DNA of 64,000 nucleotides from Bradyrhizobium sp. CCBAU 51765 (GCF_015291725.1 NZ_CP030038.1:8352217-8416216), one strand, 5' to 3'; counted from the stretch's first letter, positions 9,244 through 18,495 are shown. The notes: generated from the letters alone by a model not told the origin. Program-made: numbers and translations.

Positions 9244-10572
9244 CTATTCGGCCGCGAGAGCCTGTAACGAGCTCGGATTCGCAGCGGAAACCATGAAGTC
9301 GTGAATCCGCGGCACGATCTCCGACTTGAAACGCGATCCGTTGAACACGCCGTAATGTCCGACGCCCTTCTGGACGTAATGAACGCGACGATGATCGGGG
9401 ATCGAGCTGCACAAGCCGTGTGTTGCTTCCGTCTGACCGAGGCCGGAGATGTCGTCGTTCTCGCCTTCGACCGTCATCAACGCGACGCGCCTGACCTTGG
9501 ACGGTTCGACGCGGGTTCCACGATGAGTCATCTCGCCCTTCGGCAGCGAGTGCTTCACGAACACGGTGTCGACGGTCTGCAGGTAATACTCGGCCGAGAG
9601 ATCCATCACCGCGAGATATTCGTCATAGAAGTCGCGATGCTTGTCGACGAGATCGCCGTCGCCCTTCACCAGATTGGCAAACAGCTGCTTGTGCGCATCC
9701 ATGTGCCGATCGAGATTCATGCTGATGAAGCCGTTCAGCTGCAGGAATCCCGGATAGACGTCGCGCATCATGCCCGGATGCGGGAACGGCACCTTGGTGA
9801 TGACGTGGTTGCGGAACCAGTCGATACCGCGCTCCTGGGCGAGGTTGTTCACCGCGGTCGGATTGCGACGGGTGTCGATCGGGCCGCCCATCAGCGTCAT
9901 CGAGGTCGGCACGAACGGATCGCGGCGCGCCTCCATGACCGAGACGGCTGCGACGACGGGCACGGAGGGCTGGCACACCGCCATCACATGGGTGTTGCCG
10001 CCGAGGACGTGCAGCATCTCGATGACATAGTCGATGTAGTCGTCGAGATCGAAGCGACCCTCACTCAAGGGGACCATGCGGGCATCGGCCCAATCGGTGA
10101 TGTAGACCTCATGCGCCGGCAGGAAAGCCTCGACGGTGCCGCGCAGAAGCGTCGCATAATGGCCGGACATCGGGGCCACGATCAGCACGCGCGGCTGCGG
10201 GCTGCGCAGCGGGCGGGTGAACTTGCGATCGAAATAGAGCAGCCTGCAAAACGGCTTTTCCCAGACCGAGCGGATCTCGACGGGGACGCGGATGCCGTTG
10301 ACCTCGGTGTCGTCGAGGCCCCATTCCGGCTTGCCGTAGCGACGCGTGGTGCGCTCGAACAATTCGCAGGCCGCGGCGACCGACTTGCCGACCTCGGTGC
10401 GCGCCCAGGGGTTGAGGGGATTCTGAAACAGCAGCTTCGTCGCGTCGGTGACCGCACGTGCCGGATTGAGAGAGGCATGAGCCATCTCGTACATCCAGTA
10501 CATCGGCGTCGTCAGGACCGGACTGCCTTCTGCCGCCAGCGGCGGTGCGCCGCCGAACTCACCAATGGGCAT
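9244..10572 (-). CDS. phaZ: Intracellular polyhydroxyalkanoate depolymerase
   Basis: Mobilises stored polyhydroxybutyrate granules in the cytoplasm. The 442-residue protein is an alpha/beta hydrolase of the PhaZ1 type: the nucleophile is a cysteine rather than serine, seen as Cys200 in HVMAVCQPSVP, with the acid in GENDDISG and the histidine in GVGHYGVF. The opening MYWMYEMAHASLNP type segment is where many relatives start, but here AGAGGA lies eight bases before the ATG at 10572, so the 23-residue longer form is preferred. It is transcribed alone. A secreted-type PHB esterase homologue is encoded at 19390-20577. Confidence 0.9.
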   Translation of the reverse strand: MPIGEFGGAPPLAAEGSPVLTTPMYWMYEMAHASLNPARAVTDATKLLFQNPLNPWARTEVGKSVAAACELFERTTRRYGKPEWGLDDTEVNGIRVPVEIRSVWEKPFCRLLYFDRKFTRPLRSPQPRVLIVAPMSGHYATLLRGTVEAFLPAHEVYITDWADARMVPLSEGRFDLDDYIDYVIEMLHVLGGNTHVMAVCQPSVPVVAAVSVMEARRDPFVPTSMTLMGGPIDTRRNPTAVNNLAQERGIDWFRNHVITKVPFPHPGMMRDVYPGFLQLNGFISMNLDRHMDAHKQLFANLVKGDGDLVDKHRDFYDEYLAVMDLSAEYYLQTVDTVFVKHSLPKGEMTHRGTRVEPSKVRRVALMTVEGENDDISGLGQTEATHGLCSSIPDHRRVHYVQKGVGHYGVFNGSRFKSEIVPRIHDFMVSAANPSSLQALAAE

Positions 10573-10694
10573 TGCTATATTCCTCTTCGCATCGCAGCAT
10601 ACTGCCGAATGCGTAATATTGCGTCAATGCATGGTTCCGTACATCTACGTAGCCGAAGACGGCCAAACCAGCCTGAATCCACGAGAAAGTGACA

Positions 10695-11513
10695 TTATTC
10701 GCCTCCCGCCAGCAGCGAGCCGTGCTTTCTGGCGCTGCGCAAAAGGGCAAGGAATGCCCCAAAAGATGCAAGCAGGAGCACTCCGTTGATGGCCAACGCA
10801 GCCAGCATCAGATCGGTCCTGAAGGTGTGCTCGATCAACAAGGCCCGCATTCCCTCGAACACGTAGGTCGGCGGCAACGTCCAGGCGACGTATTGCAACC
10901 AGACCGGCAGCACGCTGACGGGATAGTAGATGCAGGCGAGCGGCATGATCGCGAACATCAGGGTCCAGACGATGCTTTCGGCGCCAAGGCCGTTTCGCAG
11001 CACCAGACCCGAGACGAAGATGCCGACCGACCAGCTCGTGAAGATCAGATTGCAGAAGAAGGCGATCAGCGGCAGGCCAAGGGCATAGACGTTGAAGTGA
11101 AACAGAAACAGCGCGAGCAGCGTCATCGGGATGACGCCGATCGCGAGCCGGATCAGGCTCATGACCATCAGCGACAGCAGAAACTCGATCGGCTTGAGCG
11201 GGCTCATCATGAGGTTGCCGAGGTTGCGCGCCCACATCTCTTCCAGGAACGAGATGGAGAAGCCGAGCTGTCCGCGGAACAGGATGTCCCAGAGGATGAC
11301 GGCGCCGATCAGCGTGCCGCCGGCGCGCGCGAAGAAGCTGGCGTTCTCGGCGATGTAGAGCTGGAGGAAGCCCCAGGTGATGACCTGCAGCGCCGGCCAG
11401 TACAGCAGCTCGAGCAGCCGCGGCCAGGACGACAGCAAGAGATACCAGTAGCGCAGGATCATCGCGCCGATGCGATGAACGGAGATGCCGGAGTGGAGGG
11501 AGAGCTCGGTCAT
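10695..11513 (-). CDS. ABC-2 type transporter permease
   Basis: Membrane subunit of an ABC exporter, 272 residues with about six membrane segments; it contains the ABC-2 family stretches VITWGFLQLY, ILWDILFRGQLGFSISFLEEMWARN and ACIYYPVSVLPVW. The ATPase partner is encoded upstream on the same strand (11740-12543), separated by a 226-base gap that holds a repeat element. Related pairs export lipids, polysaccharides or drugs; the cargo cannot be read from sequence. Confidence 0.85.
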   Translation of the reverse strand: MTELSLHSGISVHRIGAMILRYWYLLLSSWPRLLELLYWPALQVITWGFLQLYIAENASFFARAGGTLIGAVILWDILFRGQLGFSISFLEEMWARNLGNLMMSPLKPIEFLLSLMVMSLIRLAIGVIPMTLLALFLFHFNVYALGLPLIAFFCNLIFTSWSVGIFVSGLVLRNGLGAESIVWTLMFAIMPLACIYYPVSVLPVWLQYVAWTLPPTYVFEGMRALLIEHTFRTDLMLAALAINGVLLLASFGAFLALLRSARKHGSLLAGGE

Positions 11514-11542
11514 TGGTGCGGCCCTTGGCCCGGACAGAGCTT

Positions 11543-11712
11543 CGTCATTCCGGGGCGCGCGACGCGCGAGCTATGATGCGCAATTGCGCATCTGAGAATC
11601 CATAACCACAGGCCACTGTTGTCGGGCGAGACGCGTAACTCCGAGTCTTCGCCAAATTCAATCCTGTGGTTATGGATCCCGGGCCCGCGACGATGTCGCG
11701 CCCCGGGATGAC
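11543..11712. repeat. Composite inverted-repeat element inside an ABC operon
   Basis: Outer ends CGTCATTCCGGGGCGC and CGCCCCGGGATGAC enclose a second inverted pair, ATCCATAACCACAGG and CCTGTGGTTATGGAT, and a central CGGAGTTACGCGTC-like core shared in part with the element at 19222-19377. It lies between the ATPase and permease genes of one transporter, so transcription must cross it for the two to be co-expressed. Confidence 0.8.
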
Positions 11713-11739
11713 TGGCTCCCTCCGGGCTACGATCGCATT

Positions 11740-12543
11740 TCACCTCGCCGCCTCCTTCGCGCCGTTCACCCGGCCGCGCGCGACGTCCAGAAACACCTCT
11801 TCCAGCGTAGTGCGGTTGTAGCGGGCCATGATCGCTTCCGGCGCGCCGTCGTCCTCGATGCGGCCGCGCTTCATGATGATGACGCGGTCGCAGAGCCGCT
11901 CGACCTCGAGCATGTTGTGCGAGGCCAGCAGAATGGTGGCGTTGTTGTCCCGGCGATAGCGTTCCAGATGCGCGCGCACCCAGTCGGCGGTATCGGGGTC
12001 GAGCGAGGCGGTCGGCTCGTCCAGGAGCAGCAGCTCGGGCTGGTTGATCAGCGCCTTCGCCAGCGCCACGCGGGTCTTCTGACCGGCCGAGAGCTTGCCG
12101 TTGGCGCGGTCGATGAAATCGGTGAGGTCGAGATCCTCGGCGAGCTTCGCGATGCGGTCAGAGAGATTCTTCACCGCATAAAGCTTGCCGAACACGGTGA
12201 GGTTCTGCCGCACCGTGAGCCGCATCGGCATGTCGACATAGGGGCTCTCGAAATTCATCCGGCCCAGCACGGCCGCGCTCTCCTCGGGCATGCGATGCCC
12301 CAGCACCTGCACGCGGCCGGAGGTCGGCAGCACCAGGCCCATGATCATCGCGATGGTCGTGGTCTTGCCGGCGCCGTTGCCGCCCAGAAGGCCGGTGATG
12401 CTGCCGCGGGGAAGCGTGAAGGAGATATCGTCGACGGCACGGGTCTGCTTGTAGACCTTGACGAGGTGATCGACCGCGATTGCCGCGGACGAGCTGCGAT
12501 CCGCGACAGTCGGCCGACTTGAAGCCTTGTCATTCTCGGTCAT
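11740..12543 (-). CDS. ABC transporter ATP-binding protein (exporter type)
   Basis: Cytoplasmic ATPase of 267 residues. Walker A is GGNGAGKTTT, the signature is LSAGQKTRVALAKAL, Walker B is LLLLDEPTASLDPD and the switch histidine is in LLASHNMLEVERLCD. The sequence resembles ABC-2 exporter ATPases (CcmA group). The frame is open far upstream, but the ATG at 12543 (MTENDKAS) is the sensible start; the extension overlaps the divergent regB gene. A 108-base region up to regB should hold both promoters. Its permease is at 10695-11513. Confidence 0.9.
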   Translation of the reverse strand: MTENDKASSRPTVADRSSSAAIAVDHLVKVYKQTRAVDDISFTLPRGSITGLLGGNGAGKTTTIAMIMGLVLPTSGRVQVLGHRMPEESAAVLGRMNFESPYVDMPMRLTVRQNLTVFGKLYAVKNLSDRIAKLAEDLDLTDFIDRANGKLSAGQKTRVALAKALINQPELLLLDEPTASLDPDTADWVRAHLERYRRDNNATILLASHNMLEVERLCDRVIIMKRGRIEDDGAPEAIMARYNRTTLEEVFLDVARGRVNGAKEAAR

Positions 12544-12651
12544 GCTGGCCGTTCTTCTGCTATTGCAGCCGATAGCGCAAGGCTTGTAATGCCTGCGTGG
12601 TTCCGCGAGCCCAGCGTTTGTGATCGAGAAAGCACCGCTACATTGTCCGAT

Positions 12652-13974
12652 ATGACCGAAATTGCCGCTTCCGACTTCCGCCACGCGCAGCGGCACATCC
12701 GGCTGGACACCATCCTGCGGCTGCGTTGGCTCGCGGTGCTGGGCCAGCTGGCCGCGATCTTCATCGTGGCACAGGGGCTGGAGTTCAACGTCGAGATCGT
12801 CCCCTGTGTCAGCATCATCGCTTTGTCGGCCGCACTCAATCTGGCGCTCCAGACCGCGGCCAATCCGATGCAGCGGCTGGAGCCGATGCAGGCGGCCGGC
12901 CTGCTCGCGCTGAACATCGTGGAGCTGGCCGGCCTGCTGTTCTTCACCGGCGGCCTGCAGAACCCGTTCTCGTTCCTGTTCCTCGCGCCCGTGCTGATCT
13001 CGGCCACCGCGCTGCCGGCCCGTTTCACCTTCGGTCTCGGCCTGCTCGCGGTTGCCTGCGCGTCGCTCCTGTTCTTCTTCCATTTTCCGCTGCCGTGGGA
13101 TTCCGACGATCCGCTGGTGCTGCCGCCGGTCTATCTCGTCGGCGTCTGGCTCTCGATCGCGCTCGCGATCGGCGTCACCAGCCTCTATTCGTTCCAGGTC
13201 ACCGAGGAGGCGCGCAAGCTCGCGGACGCACTGGCCGCGACCGAGCTGGTGCTGACGCGCGAGCAGCATCTGACCCAGCTCGACGGACTCGCCGCCGCCG
13301 CCGCGCACGAGCTCGGAACGCCGCTCGCGACGATTTTCCTGATTTCGCGCGAACTGGAAAAGACGGTGAAGGACCCAAGCTTTGCCGCCGACCTGAAGAC
13401 CTTGCGCGAGCAGACCCAGCGCTGCCGCGACATCCTGAGCAAGATCACCCAGCTCTCCTCCACCGGCGCGCCGTTCGACCGCATGAAGATGTCGGAGCTG
13501 ATCGAGGAGGTGGTGGCGCCGCACCGCGATTTCGGCGTCGAGATCAAGGTGCGGATCGCGGTGGCCGCGGCGGCCGAGCCGGTCGGCTCGCGCAATCCGG
13601 CGATCCTGTACGGCATCGGTAACATCGTCGAGAACGCGGTCGATTTCGCCCGCACCACCGTCGAGGTGAACGCATGGTGGAACAAGGACACTATCGAACT
13701 CGTGATCTCCGACGACGGACCGGGCATTCCGCCCGACATCCTCAACCGGATCGGCGAGCCCTATCTGTCGCGGCGCCGTACCCAGGACGATGGCGGCGGC
13801 GGACGACGCGGCCTCGGCCTCGGCGTGTTCATCGCGCGTACCTTGCTGGAACGCACCGGCGCCAAGGTCTCGTTTACCAATCGGACCTTTCCGGAACACG
13901 GCGCGGTGGTCCAGATCACATGGCCCAGGCAGCGTTTTGAGGCTATCGAGACGCACGAAGAAACAATAGGATAG
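12652..13974 (+). CDS. regB: Redox-sensing histidine kinase RegB/PrrB/ActS
   Basis: Membrane sensor kinase that reports the redox state of the respiratory chain to RegA; the Bradyrhizobium orthologue is called RegS. The 440-residue protein has six membrane segments and the conserved ubiquinone-binding heptad GGLQNPF between the third and fourth. The phosphoacceptor box is AAAAHELGTPLAT; a cysteine in QTQRCRDIL matches the place of the redox-active cysteine described for Rhodobacter RegB. N, G1 and G2 boxes are NIVENAVDFA, SDDGPGIP and GLGLGVFIARTLLERTGA. ATG 12652 (MTEIAASDFR) is preferred to an upstream in-frame codon at 12589. regA follows after 102 bases. Confidence 0.93.
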   Translation: MTEIAASDFRHAQRHIRLDTILRLRWLAVLGQLAAIFIVAQGLEFNVEIVPCVSIIALSAALNLALQTAANPMQRLEPMQAAGLLALNIVELAGLLFFTGGLQNPFSFLFLAPVLISATALPARFTFGLGLLAVACASLLFFFHFPLPWDSDDPLVLPPVYLVGVWLSIALAIGVTSLYSFQVTEEARKLADALAATELVLTREQHLTQLDGLAAAAAHELGTPLATIFLISRELEKTVKDPSFAADLKTLREQTQRCRDILSKITQLSSTGAPFDRMKMSELIEEVVAPHRDFGVEIKVRIAVAAAAEPVGSRNPAILYGIGNIVENAVDFARTTVEVNAWWNKDTIELVISDDGPGIPPDILNRIGEPYLSRRRTQDDGGGGRRGLGLGVFIARTLLERTGAKVSFTNRTFPEHGAVVQITWPRQRFEAIETHEETIG

Positions 13975-14076
13975 CCGCGACCTTGCGTCGCACAACAGGG
14001 CCGATCGACCATCGGCGGCCTTGGCACCGCGTGATTGCGAGGCCATATGTCGATGCGCTGGAGAGAGGACAAAACC

Positions 14077-14631
14077 TTGAACGCCATTGCCGAACTGAAC
14101 GAACAGAGCGACCGCTCGCTTCTCATCGTGGAAGACGACAAGCCGTTTCTGGAGCGGCTGTCGCGCGCCATGGAAACGCGGGGCTTCTCGGTGACATCAT
14201 GCGACACCGTCTCGGACGGACTTGCGCAGATCGGCAAGTCGGCGCCGGCATTCGCGGTGGTGGATCTGCGGCTCGGCGACGGCAACGGCCTCGACGTGGT
14301 CTCGGCGCTGAAGAAGAAGCGCCCCGATGCACGCGCGATCGTGCTGACCGGCTATGGCAACATTGCCACCGCCGTCACCGCGGTGAAGATGGGCGCGATC
14401 GATTATCTCTCCAAGCCCGCGGATGCCGACGACGTCGTCGCGGCACTGCTGTCGACCAGCGCGGAGAAATCCGAGCTGCCGACCAACCCGATGTCGGCCG
14501 ACCGCGTGCGCTGGGAACACATCCAGCGCATCTACGAGATGTGCAACCGCAACGTCTCGGAAACGGCGCGCCGGCTCAACATGCACCGCCGCACGCTGCA
14601 GCGCATTCTGGCCAAGCGCGCGCCGAGGTAG
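14077..14631 (+). CDS. regA: Response regulator RegA/PrrA/ActR
   Basis: DNA-binding partner of RegB that controls respiration, carbon and, in many relatives, nitrogen fixation genes (RegR in Bradyrhizobium). The receiver domain has the acidic pair in LLIVEDDKPF, phosphoacceptor Asp in AVVDLRLGDGNG and Lys in YLSKPADADD; a short proline-poor linker leads to a Fis-type helix-turn-helix NVSETARRLNMHRRTLQRIL. I place the start at TTG 14077, because GAGAGAGGA lies seven bases upstream and it yields 184 residues, the usual size; in-frame ATG codons at 14047 and 14053 lack a site. Confidence 0.92.
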   Translation: MNAIAELNEQSDRSLLIVEDDKPFLERLSRAMETRGFSVTSCDTVSDGLAQIGKSAPAFAVVDLRLGDGNGLDVVSALKKKRPDARAIVLTGYGNIATAVTAVKMGAIDYLSKPADADDVVAALLSTSAEKSELPTNPMSADRVRWEHIQRIYEMCNRNVSETARRLNMHRRTLQRILAKRAPR

Positions 14632-14978
14632 TCTCGGCGTTCACTCATGAGAACGCAGATCTCCGGCCTTGAGGCTGAGGCGGAGATGCTTGGCGTGGTC
14701 GAAACGTTGACGTTGACCCGGGATGGCCGTTTCCGCGGAGGGAACGGCCCCAGCGAAAGCCGGGTCAGCTGCGGATGTCGCAACTCGACGGGCGCGCTCC
14801 CATAGCTCAACATCCCCAAGGACGGTCGGCCCGGAACGTGCCCGGCCTGACGTCCCGGCGTCGTGTCGGTAAACCCGAGTGTTGGCCTCGCGAGTTCGTT
14901 GAACCCGACGTTAACCTCGGACGGCGGATCATCGTGCCGACCTGGCGCGTCGAATATCCACCTGATGTCGAGAGATCG
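14632..14978. other. Gap between regA and the cytochrome c gene
   Basis: 347 bases without a convincing gene. A hairpin with arms GGCCGTTTCC (14725-14734) and GGGAACGGCC (14740-14749), one G-T wobble, lies about 95 bases after the regA stop, without a T tract. The rest, including an in-frame upstream extension of the cytochrome, shows no clear promoter; it is the place to look for RegA binding. Confidence 0.5.
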
Positions 14979-15968
14979 ATGGTTCACCCTACGCCGCTTC
15001 TTGCATTGCTTTGCTTCTGGACGGTGCGCGCGGTGGTCGTCGGCGTCATCGCCGTAGCCGCGCCGGCCGCGGTGCGAGCGCAGCAGATATTCTCTCCGGT
15101 CTGGACGGTGCCGGAAGTCGGCGCGCTGCCTGATGACGCTCATGGCCGGCTCGTGCGGCGCGGGCGCGACCTCATCACTGCGACCTACGCCCATGTCGGG
15201 CCGGAGGTGCCGGATCCAGCCAAGCGTTATGCCGGCAACAATCTCGCCTGCAGCAACTGCCATCTCGAAGCCGGCACGAAGAAGTTCGGCTTGCCGATCT
15301 TCGGATTGGTCGAGCTCTTCCCGCAATACAGCGCCCGGCTCGGCGCCGAGATCACGATCGAGGACCGTGTGAACTCGTGCATGACGCGCAGCATGAATGG
15401 CCGCGCGCTGCCACTCGAGAGTCCGGAAATGCAGGCCATCGTGGCTTACATCAGATTTCTGTCATCCGGCGTGCCGGCCGGCAAGGCATTGTCAGGACTT
15501 GGCACCGGATCGATGCCTGAGCTCGATCGGGCGGCCGACCCGGTTCGCGGCAAGGCGATCTACGCGAAGGCCTGTCTCTCCTGTCACAATGAGGACGGCT
15601 CCGGAATACGCCGCAGCGTGCCGAGCGTCGATCTCGGCTACATGGTGCCCCCGCTCTGGGGCCCGGATAGTTTCAATGATGGCGCCGGCATGGCGCGGTT
15701 GATTACCGCGGCGAACTTCGTGCACTTCAACATGCCGCACGGGACGGATTATCTGAATCCGCAGCTCACGGTCGAGCAGGCATGGGACGTGGCGGCCTAC
15801 ATGATCTCTCAACCGCGTCCGAGAAAAGCCGGTCTCGACAAGGACTATCCAGACCTTGCGACCAAGCCGGTCGATGCGCCTTACGGACCGTACGCCGACG
15901 GCTTCGATCAGCAGCAGCATATGTACGGACCTTTCGGTCCGATCCGGGCGATGCAAGCCAAGAAGTAG
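14979..15968 (+). CDS. tsdA: Dihaem cytochrome c, thiosulfate dehydrogenase (TsdA)-like
   Basis: Periplasmic dihaem cytochrome of 329 residues with a signal peptide ending near AVRAQQ. Haem sites are CSNCH (91-95) and CLSCH (199-203). Features shared with TsdA, which oxidises thiosulfate to tetrathionate or runs the reverse reaction, are NCHLEAGT after the first haem and EDRVNSCMTRSMNG, where Cys134 corresponds to the unusual cysteine ligand of the catalytic haem, followed by MQAIVAYIRFLS. No TsdB or sox genes are adjacent. It lies directly downstream of regBA, which suggests redox control. The name rests on motif memory; a SoxXA-like or other dihaem oxidase is the alternative. Confidence 0.72.
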   Translation: MVHPTPLLALLCFWTVRAVVVGVIAVAAPAAVRAQQIFSPVWTVPEVGALPDDAHGRLVRRGRDLITATYAHVGPEVPDPAKRYAGNNLACSNCHLEAGTKKFGLPIFGLVELFPQYSARLGAEITIEDRVNSCMTRSMNGRALPLESPEMQAIVAYIRFLSSGVPAGKALSGLGTGSMPELDRAADPVRGKAIYAKACLSCHNEDGSGIRRSVPSVDLGYMVPPLWGPDSFNDGAGMARLITAANFVHFNMPHGTDYLNPQLTVEQAWDVAAYMISQPRPRKAGLDKDYPDLATKPVDAPYGPYADGFDQQQHMYGPFGPIRAMQAKK

Positions 15969-16042
15969 TCCCGGCGGAAGGGAACTCGGCGCCCTCGCAT
16001 CACGAGGAGACCGGATCACGTCGCGCTTCGCTCAGCCCGCGC

Positions 16043-16534
16043 CTATTCCCAGAAATCCGCGTGGCCCTGCGGGTCGACCAGCCGGTTGATCCGCAAGGCT
16101 GCCGCCATTGCAAAGCGCACCGTCATCTGCTTGCGCGTCGGTGCCGGCAATTTGTGCTCGGGCGCCTCGCAATGCAGATGCGCGCCATAGGCGTCGGCGA
16201 TGATCAGGCCGGTGTCATCGGGGAAGATCTCGCACGGCAGATCCTGCGTGAAGGCGAAGAACAGCCGATCGCAATGGGCGCGATATTCGTGCCATTTCTG
16301 GTCGGCGCGCAGATCCTCCACCGACGACTTGATCTCGACGATCCAGATCTCGCCGCGCTCATTGAGGGCCACCAGATCGGCGCGCCGGCCCGACGGCAGC
16401 GGCAATTCGCTGATGCAGGAAAAGCCGAGCGAGCGCAACAGACGCGCCGTTCCCCGCGCGATGGCGAGCGCGGTCTCCGACTGGCGACGGTCCGGCGGCG
16501 GCACGAGGGCAATGTTGCGGGCAGTGTTGTCCAT
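16043..16534 (-). CDS. mmcB: MmcB family DNA repair protein
   Basis: A 163-residue protein of the PF06319 (MmcB, formerly DUF1052) family, a PD-(D/E)XK-like fold: GRRADLVALNERGEIWIVEIKSS carries the expected D and ExK positions. In Caulobacter MmcB affects mutagenic repair and its promoter depends on CcrM methylation. The ATG at 16534 starts MDNTARNIAL; no ribosome-binding site is visible before it, while a GATTC (GANTC) site lies at 16550-16554, 16-20 bases upstream. The frame extends to 16672 but that part is atypical. Separated from the GH13 gene by 180 bases. Confidence 0.8.
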   Translation of the reverse strand: MDNTARNIALVPPPDRRQSETALAIARGTARLLRSLGFSCISELPLPSGRRADLVALNERGEIWIVEIKSSVEDLRADQKWHEYRAHCDRLFFAFTQDLPCEIFPDDTGLIIADAYGAHLHCEAPEHKLPAPTRKQMTVRFAMAAALRINRLVDPQGHADFWE

Positions 16535-16714
16535 GGGGGGAGGATAGCCGATTCCGTGAGGGGCGGACACTCTCCCGTCGTTCCGGAACCCGCCACTCGG
16601 CGACGGGTGCCTGTGGTCGGACACGAAGACCGCGAACGCCGACGAATGGCGTGGTTTGCTCCACCGCTTCAACGGCCGTCATTGCGAGCGCCGTTCTTCG
16701 CCGAAAAGAGACGG

Positions 16715-18313
16715 CTAGGGCGGCGCCACCACCACGCCCTCATTGCCGCGCAAATCCAGCACGCCTTCCAGCCGCTCGCCCTCGCGATCGAGGAACGTCG
16801 ACAGCAATATCTCGCTGCCGAACCGGATGGCGCTGGTGGTCACAGCGACCGGCTCGGGACCGAGATTGAGCGCCACGATCACCGCCCTGCCATCGACCTC
16901 GCGGCGGTAGATGAGGAGATCGCCTTGCGCCGAGATCGGGTGGTAGTCACCGGCGACCAACGGGGGGCAGCTCTTCCGCAGGGCGATCAGGCGCTTGTAG
17001 AGATTGAGGATCGAGCGCGGATCGGCTTCGAGATTCACGATGTTTTCGTGGGTATGATCCTCCGGCAGCGGCAGCCACGGCCTCGCCTCCGAGAAACCGG
17101 CGAAGTTCGACGAATCCCATTGCATCGGCGTGCGGCAGCCATCGCGGCCGACGCCGATGCCGGGCACGTTCTTCTCGAAGGGATCGCGCAGATCCTCCGG
17201 CGCGATCGCGAGCTGGTGCATGCCGATCTCGTCGCCGTAGTAAAGCGTCGGCGTGCCGCGCAACGTCAGCAGCAGCATGGCCGCGACGCGGGCCTGCTCG
17301 GCACCGACGCGGCTCGCCACGCGCGGCCGATCATGATTGCCGAGCACCCAGTTCGGCCAGGCGCCCTTCGGCAGCGCCTTCTCGTAATCCTCGATGATCG
17401 TCTCGATCGAGCGCGCGCTCCAGAAGGTCGAGAGCAGCGCGAAGTTGAACGGCATCTGCGCGCCGGTGAGATCGTTGCCATAATAGGCCATGAGACGGTG
17501 CAGCGGCAGATAGATCTCGCCGATCAGGACGCGGGCGCCGTAGGTATCCGTGACGCGCCGCATCTCGGCGATGACATCGTGCACTTCCGGCTGATCGGTC
17601 GAGTACTGCGTCAGGATCTTCTCGTTCGGCGGCCGGCCCTCGACATAATGCGGGTTGGGCGGGTTGTCGCGGAACTCGGCGTCCTTGATCAGGTGCCAGA
17701 TCACGTCGACGCGAAAGCCATCGACGCCCTTGTCGAGCCAGAACCGCATCACGTCGTAGATCGCGGCGCGGACATCCGGATTGCGCCAGTTCAGGTCCGG
17801 CTGCTGGGCGAGGAAGGCGTGGTAGTAATATTGACCCGTGGTCTCGTCGAATTGCCACGCGCTGCCGCCGAACTCGGACAGCCAGTTGTTGGGCACGCCA
17901 CCATCGGCTGCCGGATCGCGCCAGATGTACCAGTCGCGCCTGGGATTGTCGCGCGAGGACCGGCTCTCGACGAACCAGGGATGCTGGTCGGAGGTGTGGT
18001 TCGGCACGAGATCGAGGATCAGCTTCAGGCCATTGTCATGGGCGGCCGCGAGCAGCGCATCGAAATCGGCCATCGTGCCGAACAGCGGCTCGATGCCGAC
18101 ATAATCCGAGATGTCGTAGCCGAAATCCGCCATCGGCGAGGGAAAGATCGGCGACAGCCAGATCGCGTCGACGCCGAGCGATTTCACGTAAGGCAGCCGC
18201 CTGAGGATGCCGGCGAGATCGCCGACGCCGTCGCCATCGGAGTCCTGAAACGAGCGCGGATAGATCTGATAGAAGATGCCGTCGCGCCACCAATTCTCGT
18301 CGCCTTGAGCCAT
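16715..18313 (-). CDS. GH13 alpha-glucosidase (oligo-1,6-glucosidase/trehalase-like group)
   Basis: A 532-residue cytoplasmic glycoside hydrolase of family 13. The four conserved regions are present: DLVPNHTS (101-108), GFRVDVIWH with nucleophile Asp203, LIGEIYLP with general acid Glu266, and LGNHDRPR with His327 and Asp328. A calcium-type loop DSDGDGVGD lies at 24-32. It should release glucose from alpha-linked oligosaccharides; specificity within the group cannot be read. ATG 18313 gives MAQGDENWWRDGIFYQIYPRSF-like family opening (18 residues of it shown here as the first block). It is divergent from the MBL gene with 182 bases between them. Confidence 0.88.
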   Translation of the reverse strand: MAQGDENWWRDGIFYQIYPRSFQDSDGDGVGDLAGILRRLPYVKSLGVDAIWLSPIFPSPMADFGYDISDYVGIEPLFGTMADFDALLAAAHDNGLKLILDLVPNHTSDQHPWFVESRSSRDNPRRDWYIWRDPAADGGVPNNWLSEFGGSAWQFDETTGQYYYHAFLAQQPDLNWRNPDVRAAIYDVMRFWLDKGVDGFRVDVIWHLIKDAEFRDNPPNPHYVEGRPPNEKILTQYSTDQPEVHDVIAEMRRVTDTYGARVLIGEIYLPLHRLMAYYGNDLTGAQMPFNFALLSTFWSARSIETIIEDYEKALPKGAWPNWVLGNHDRPRVASRVGAEQARVAAMLLLTLRGTPTLYYGDEIGMHQLAIAPEDLRDPFEKNVPGIGVGRDGCRTPMQWDSSNFAGFSEARPWLPLPEDHTHENIVNLEADPRSILNLYKRLIALRKSCPPLVAGDYHPISAQGDLLIYRREVDGRAVIVALNLGPEPVAVTTSAIRFGSEILLSTFLDREGERLEGVLDLRGNEGVVVAPP

Positions 18314-18495
18314 GCCGAAGACCACCCGAAATCTGCGCCTTGCGCGGGAGAACGCGACAGCATCGCCCCGGTTCAGATTGGCAGACCAATTGGGACGGCC
18401 GTGTGACGAGGACCGCGGCTGTTCCCGAAGCTCTCGCCCGAATCTTTTGCGAATCTTTTGCTTGGCGGACCGACAAAAATCGGCATTGTGGCGCC

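Noticed and set aside
12544..14046. N-terminal 500-codon extension of the ABC ATPase
   Set aside because: Would place half a protein antisense to regB; the standard ATPase start at 12543 explains the gene.
15782..18406. 874-codon open frame on the plus strand
   Set aside because: Runs across the end of the cytochrome, mmcB and most of the GH13 gene, all of which have clear motifs in other frames; the translation is Arg-rich and patternless.
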